From Euperipatoides rowelli (taxonomy: Eukaryota; Onychophora; Udeonychophora; Euonychophora; Peripatopsidae), in NCBI GenBank assembly GCA_003024985.2, contig PXIH01S0050284.1: 11,085 nt of DNA; one strand, given 5' to 3'. The notes beneath the pieces are model-generated. The model searched no databases and was not told the origin of the DNA. It saw only the letters and a program-made list of their open reading frames with translations. The translations under genes were made by a program, and so were the position numbers. This document shows positions 7,874 through 11,085 of the stretch, piece by piece; position 1 is the stretch's first letter, and every line of letters starts with the position of its first letter.

Positions 7874-8200
7874 AATTTCCCGAAGGAAATTGCGTAATTT
7901 ATTTTAAAAATATTTACAAGTACTGTATTCTATATATTTTACATTCTTCTTATACAGGATAACACAGTGATGCTATACTTCAGAATCCGTTTTTCGTTCT
8001 TCAGGTCAGCGTTAATCTACATTTTGTCCGAAAATTCCTTACTTAATTTTCCTGTAATGAGGAAAAATCCCTGGTGCCGTACGACGACGAAAGAAAATTC
8101 CTCAGCACCAGGACTGCCAGGGGATCGAACCTACGACCACCTTATAAGCACAGCTCCCAATCCAGCAGTAGCCTTAACCCACTTGACCACCGGAGCTGTC
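7858..8200 (-). mobile_element. tRNA-derived SINE
   Basis: A 343-bp element on the minus strand. Its 5' part is tRNA-like, with an A box (TGGTCAAGTGGG, 8178-8189) and a near-perfect B box (GGTTCGATCCC, 8131-8121), the internal promoter for RNA polymerase III. A tRNA-unrelated body follows. The 3' end carries TTTCCTTCGGGAAATT and then an AAT-rich tail, comparable to the short 3' tails by which SINEs borrow a partner LINE's reverse transcriptase. The perfect 16-bp target duplication defines both ends. The body contains two interleaved inverted repeats that could pair as a pseudoknot. It is non-coding: the 89-codon plus-strand ORF crossing it (7967-8236) is only an antisense shadow. I do not recognise the family name. 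Confidence 0.9.
8121..8190 (-). promoter_or_regulatory. Pol III internal promoter (A and B boxes) of the SINE
   Basis: The A box TGGTCAAGTGGG and B box GGTTCGATCCC are separated by about 46 nt, slightly longer than in most tRNA genes. The tRNA-like part lacks a convincing acceptor stem, so this is a SINE head and not a working tRNA gene. Confidence 0.85.
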
Positions 8201-8216
8201 ATTTATACTTATTATT

Positions 8217-8845
8217 TGTTTAAAGGAATTAATTAGTCTTATAGGGGCTAAGCCGATATATTTCTCATTAATTGTATTTTCCCATTTGGTTTGAATAAAC
8301 ACATAATATATAAAAAAAAACAATAAAATAAATAAAAGAATAATAAAATATAATAGAAAAAACTACCACGTTTAAAAAATGGAAAACCACCTGCATACCC
8401 TCCTCTCCTGAGACCCCCCACCCCCTCAACCAAAATCCACCACAGATTCTTTATCAAATTTTTAAACATTTATCAAAATCTTTAATGAATTATAATAGTT
8501 TTCATGAAACTTTAATAGAATTATAAGTTTTTATAGAAATTATGTATTTTATAGTTTTTATGTATTTCTTGATTATAAAATAAATCAAGCATTTTATAGT
8601 TACAAAATATAGTTATTTTTTTAAATATTTTATATTTCAATAACATGGATAAAAATCAAGCTTAAACCTAATCAAATTTTCAAACATTTTAATAGTTTTT
8701 ATCAAAATTCAACAATAATTCATTTTAGAAACTATTAAACACACCAAAGTTATCAAAATATTCATTTTCAAACAATATAAAAATTTGAAATAAGATTTTA
8801 CTAATGGCATTCGTAATGTTTTGTAGATAAATTGTGAAAGAATTT
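8217..8845. other. AT-rich stretch with degenerate short repeats
   Basis: From about 8458 to 8790 the sequence repeats loose variants of TTTATCAAAAT, ATAGTTTTTAT and AAACATTTT, giving a minisatellite-like texture. A C-rich patch lies at 8396-8430. A 73-codon minus-strand ORF (8248-8469) is a low-complexity product of these tracts and is not supported as a gene. If the candidate exon at 8852-8916 is real, this would be its intron. Confidence 0.55.
8710..8756 (+). repeat. 47-bp exact direct repeat, copy B
   Basis: Identical to 6162-6208. This copy lies within the TATCAAAA-rich degenerate repeat tract and continues smoothly into it, so it looks like the native location. Confidence 0.9.
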
Positions 8846-8916
8846 TCTTACCCTTCATCATTCTCCAAGTTTTCTTCCATTTCTGTGTTTACCATCTTGC
8901 TCCCGCGCATAAGCAT
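8846..8916 (-). CDS. Candidate first coding exon of an unknown gene (partial)
   Basis: On the minus strand an ATG at 8895 sits in strong Kozak context (AAG before, G after). It is followed by MVNTEMEENLENDEG, an acidic, hydrophilic start, and then by GG|GTAAGA, a good 5' splice site with its GT at 8851-8850. Coding sequence would run from 8895 to 8852, leaving a phase-2 codon split. Two further in-frame ATGs lie upstream (8916 and 8910), giving an alternative start MLMRGSKM; the 8895 ATG has the best context. A CpG cluster with a perfect CRE lies just upstream, as expected of a promoter. I could not find a matching second exon to the left, and 15-22 codons are too few to recognise a family. 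It is inferred from combined signals and could still be chance. Confidence 0.42.
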
Positions 8917-8951
8917 GAAACTGTGTGACGTCACACGCGCGCCGGCTATTT
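8899..8951 (-). promoter_or_regulatory. CpG cluster with perfect CRE, candidate promoter
   Basis: Seven CpG dinucleotides fall within about 45 bp, in a neighbourhood almost devoid of them. At the centre is TGACGTCA (8926-8933), the CREB/ATF consensus, within a 14-bp perfect palindrome GTGTGACGTCACAC (8923-8936). On the minus strand a TATA-like TTAAATAG lies about 50 bp before the candidate ATG, and a YY1-like CAAGATGG overlaps that ATG. Together these fit a compact leftward promoter. The transcription start cannot be placed. Confidence 0.5.
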
Positions 8952-8959
8952 AATTGAAG

Positions 8960-9420
8960 AAATCTTGTGCAACAACTTTCAGGAACTGGATTGAAAGCTT
9001 AAGAGCAAAAAAAAAAAAACAAAAAAAAAAAAACAATAATAACAAATTTAAAATTATTATTATTATTATTAGATAACGATAAACGATCGCAAATAGAAAA
9101 ATGGTTCACTTTAATAATGTCTAAATTCTAAAAGATTAACTCATCACTAAACCTAAGTTTCCTAACTTCACTCTCTTAATTAATTTTTTTAGAAATATCA
9201 GTCGATGACCTACTTTCTTCTGCCTCCATTGGTTTTAACTTGAAAAAAAAAACATTAACCCTTTTACCCCCAATCCAATATAATTCAAATAATAATGTTA
9301 AGAGCTTTAAAAGGGCGTTAGATTACATAAAGTTAGATAGTAATTTTTTGAAAATGATATGAAAAAAGAAATTAGTGTTTAATAGTGTGTAGAACATTTT
9401 ATAAGTCTTAACACTTAAGT
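8960..9420. other. AT-rich stretch with A-runs and a TTA repeat
   Basis: It holds two A-runs separated by one C (9007-9033), an (ATT)n run at 9051-9071, and otherwise featureless AT-rich DNA. A 64-codon minus-strand ORF (9323-9517) overlaps the left end of the MITE and is not supported as a gene. Confidence 0.55.
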
Positions 9421-9428
9421 GATAAAGG

Positions 9429-9703
9429 CACGTTTCCACTTTACGTTCCGGAAATCGTGCCCCAGCCGTCATATATATAGAGTTTACTGTACTAGACATA
9501 ACAAGTGTGAAATCCACTAGCCTATGTCCCCAACCCTAGGTTATTTGCTGAAGGCCGTGCTTTTGTATTATTATTATTATTAATGACATAAATATATAAG
9601 AGTTGCAATAACTCTTTCTGAAAATTTTTAACTAGAGCAATGCTATGCTATGTATATTAAGGCCATCTTGAATTCCGGAACCGTAAAGTGGAATCTAGCC
9701 GTG
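9429..9703. mobile_element. MITE with TTCCACTTTACGTTCCGGAA inverted ends
   Basis: Left end TTCCACTTTACGTTCCGGAA (9434-9453) and right end TTCCGGAACCGTAAAGTGGAA (9673-9693) are inverted copies differing by one inserted base. Both are continued outward by CACG-type tips (9429-9432 and 9700-9703). The element is about 275 bp and has no ORF. No clear target duplication is visible, so the exact limits and superfamily are open. The palindromic TTCCGGAA core of each end looks like an ETS-type site by coincidence. Confidence 0.7.
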
Positions 9704-9889
9704 ATTAATAATAATGATTCAAAAAATTTTGATTTTCATCGTTGGATTAATTTACTTTTTAGTGCCTTCTCTACTTTGACGCTGCAAGTTTTGAAGCTTT
9801 ACTGTTTGTTTCGTTATCTGACTTAGGCTTCATATGAATTCCAATAGTCATGGCTTATCAAATATTATAAGACTATGGTGATGCAAATT

Positions 9890-9945
9890 TGCAATGGATC
9901 TCTAGTATATGATATTTATACTTATTATTATTATTATTTTAAATA
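9890..9945 (+). repeat. 56-bp exact direct repeat, copy B
   Basis: Identical to 7818-7873, including the SINE tail fragment, but here not followed by a SINE body: the sequence continues TAAAAAAGATGTGC. Just left of it GATGCAA also recurs, with an extra ATTTGCAA between, so the similarity extends slightly beyond the exact match. Confidence 0.92.
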
Positions 9946-11065
9946 TAAAAAAGATGTGCATACTGCACTTTGCATATCTCCAGGAAAAAAATCCTGACCA
10001 TTACTAATCTGTAAACTCTAAAGGGATTATGATTTAAGTAGATCTAAATAAATTAATATAAGCAAGTTATTCGTGAGTCAGGGATTGAAATTTTATAGAG
10101 ACTTATCAGTGATGGCTGAGGTACTGGCTATTAGGCATTTGGTTGGGGCGCATGAGTTGAAGGTTCTCCCATTGACCATCTATTGTAACTATACAATTTA
10201 ATTATAAAAATTTAAATATGACACACAATAAAATATCATTATAATTTTTATAATTGTATTACTATTATTTAAAAGTTTTAAGCCGATTCATGGCTTTACT
10301 AATTTTTATAGATAAAATCAAATATGTGTCTGAATATAATGTCTGTATTTATGTTCCCTATATAATTCTCAGTCATTTGACCATTCTGCACCAAATTTGT
10401 CATTTTTTGGTATTTTAAACCTGTAAAAGAATAGAGGCTATATTTTGGCCTAGGTAAAAATGTACAGTATATAGTATGTGCAGTATGTACGATATTTATA
10501 CAATTCTTATAATTTCAGTATAATATACTTTACTTTAAAATGTATATTTTATGAATACATCGTGGAACATTATTTATAGTACAGGTGCGAGAAAACAAGA
10601 GTAAATGCCCTACCTTTTGGCTAACAAAAATATGTATTATTAAACGATATAAAAATAACCAACAACAACCCATTGTTTTAAAAGTCAGGTTAGAGTCAGA
10701 GAAAAAATGTACAATATACAATTTCAATAATAGTAATTTCAATAAATGACAAGCCCATTATAGTTTAGTAAAAACCACAAGCCTGGACCATGCTGGAAAT
10801 ATTTACTACTTTTAACTGATATGTTATTGAAGTCATTAAAAAAATTAAAGCAAAAATCCTATTAAAGATTTATTAAGTGTATGAGATCCTACTTTCTGGG
10901 TGCTTATTAGATCTCAAGCCATCCCTGGGACCCATATTAAAAATTGAGGCTAGATGAATGTAGGATGCAAAGTTTTAATTTTAAATTTAAATTTGATAAT
11001 GAAGGAGGAAGGAAAGGAATAAAAATGATTATGTATAAATCTTAAATTTTACAAAATGAGGAGGA
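9946..11065. other. AT-rich stretch with no recognised gene
   Basis: No gene or repeat family was recognised. A slightly GC-richer patch at about 10105-10185 holds a 29-codon ATG-initiated frame (10113-10202, beginning MAEVLAIRHLVGAHELKVL) with mixed composition but no other support. A 70-codon minus-strand ORF (10530-10742) is rich in F, L and I, as random AT-rich DNA gives. A TGAGTCA (AP-1-like) is near 10075. Confidence 0.5.
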
Positions 11066-11085
11066 GGGGGGGGGGGAAGGGCCCG
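11000..11085 (+). repeat. Purine-rich end with an 11-base G run
   Basis: GGAGGAAGGAAAGGA near 11004 is followed by a purine tract ending in eleven consecutive G (11066-11076). Such runs often stop sequencing or break assemblies, which may be why the sequence ends here. Confidence 0.8.

Larger units (their letters stand above)
7842..8216. repeat. 16-bp target-site duplication of the SINE
   Basis: ATTTATACTTATTATT occurs at 7842-7857 and again at 8201-8216, directly outside the two ends of the SINE. The perfect match shows a fairly recent insertion by target-primed reverse transcription and fixes the element's limits. Confidence 0.9.

Noticed and set aside
8118-8197. Functional tRNA gene
   Set aside because: A and B boxes are present but the acceptor and anticodon stems do not form properly, and the segment is fused to a SINE body with a target duplication.
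7967-8236. 89-codon plus-strand ORF
   Set aside because: It runs antisense through the tRNA-derived SINE and its target duplication, so it is a chance frame rather than a gene.
8248-8469. 73-codon minus-strand ORF
   Set aside because: Composition reflects a C-rich patch and A/T runs. It has no promoter, no splice signals and no recognisable domain.
9323-9517. 64-codon minus-strand ORF
   Set aside because: It crosses the left end of a MITE and has no family resemblance.
10530-10742. 70-codon minus-strand ORF
   Set aside because: F/L/I-rich low-complexity text of the kind expected from AT-rich DNA, with no supporting signals.
1-11085. CRISPR arrays, operons or bacterial defence systems
   Set aside because: No regularly spaced direct repeats, ribosome-binding sites or compact gene order. 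All signs point to an animal genome.

Overview
This is AT-rich animal (metazoan) DNA, mostly intergenic or intronic and built largely from decayed transposable elements. The evidence is: a tRNA-derived SINE, a non-LTR retrotransposon with broken frames, several DNA-transposon derivatives with terminal inverted repeats (TIRs), a spliceosomal-type 5' splice site, and no long intact ORF. Two single-base N positions (6209, 7554) show it comes from a draft assembly. The composition and the SINE suggest an invertebrate, possibly marine, but the species cannot be fixed from the sequence.

Layout. 1-230: a TA repeat and one end of an hAT-like element with seven CGATTT boxes. About 230-1330: unassigned AT-rich DNA. 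1333-1862: copy 1 (530 bp) of a non-autonomous DNA transposon whose ends read AGRCCCCATTCGCATGGACA. 1863-5220: a 5'-truncated LINE with recognisable reverse-transcriptase motifs and an (AAAT)n tail. At 2949-4273 the LINE is split by copy 2 of the same transposon family (1325 bp, opposite orientation, TAAA target duplication). Copy 2 itself holds a strong hairpin and a fold-back element. 5221-7700: AT-rich DNA with small palindromes. 7714-7816: a transposon end of the TAGGGTGACCATACGTCC type. 7858-8200: a minus-strand SINE with A and B boxes and a 16-bp target duplication. 8846-8951: a CpG cluster with a perfect CRE beside a short minus-strand coding stretch in good Kozak context that runs into a GTAAGA splice donor. 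This is the only candidate for part of a host gene. 9429-9703: a MITE. The rest is AT-rich with no recognised gene, ending in a G-run.

Relations between parts. The insertion order is readable: LINE first, copy 2 into it later. Two exact long direct repeats (47 bp ending beside an N; 56 bp spanning a SINE junction) suggest either recent local duplication or assembly stitching. The candidate gene, if real, would be transcribed leftward, with the SINE and the 5.2-8.8 kb AT-rich DNA in its first intron.
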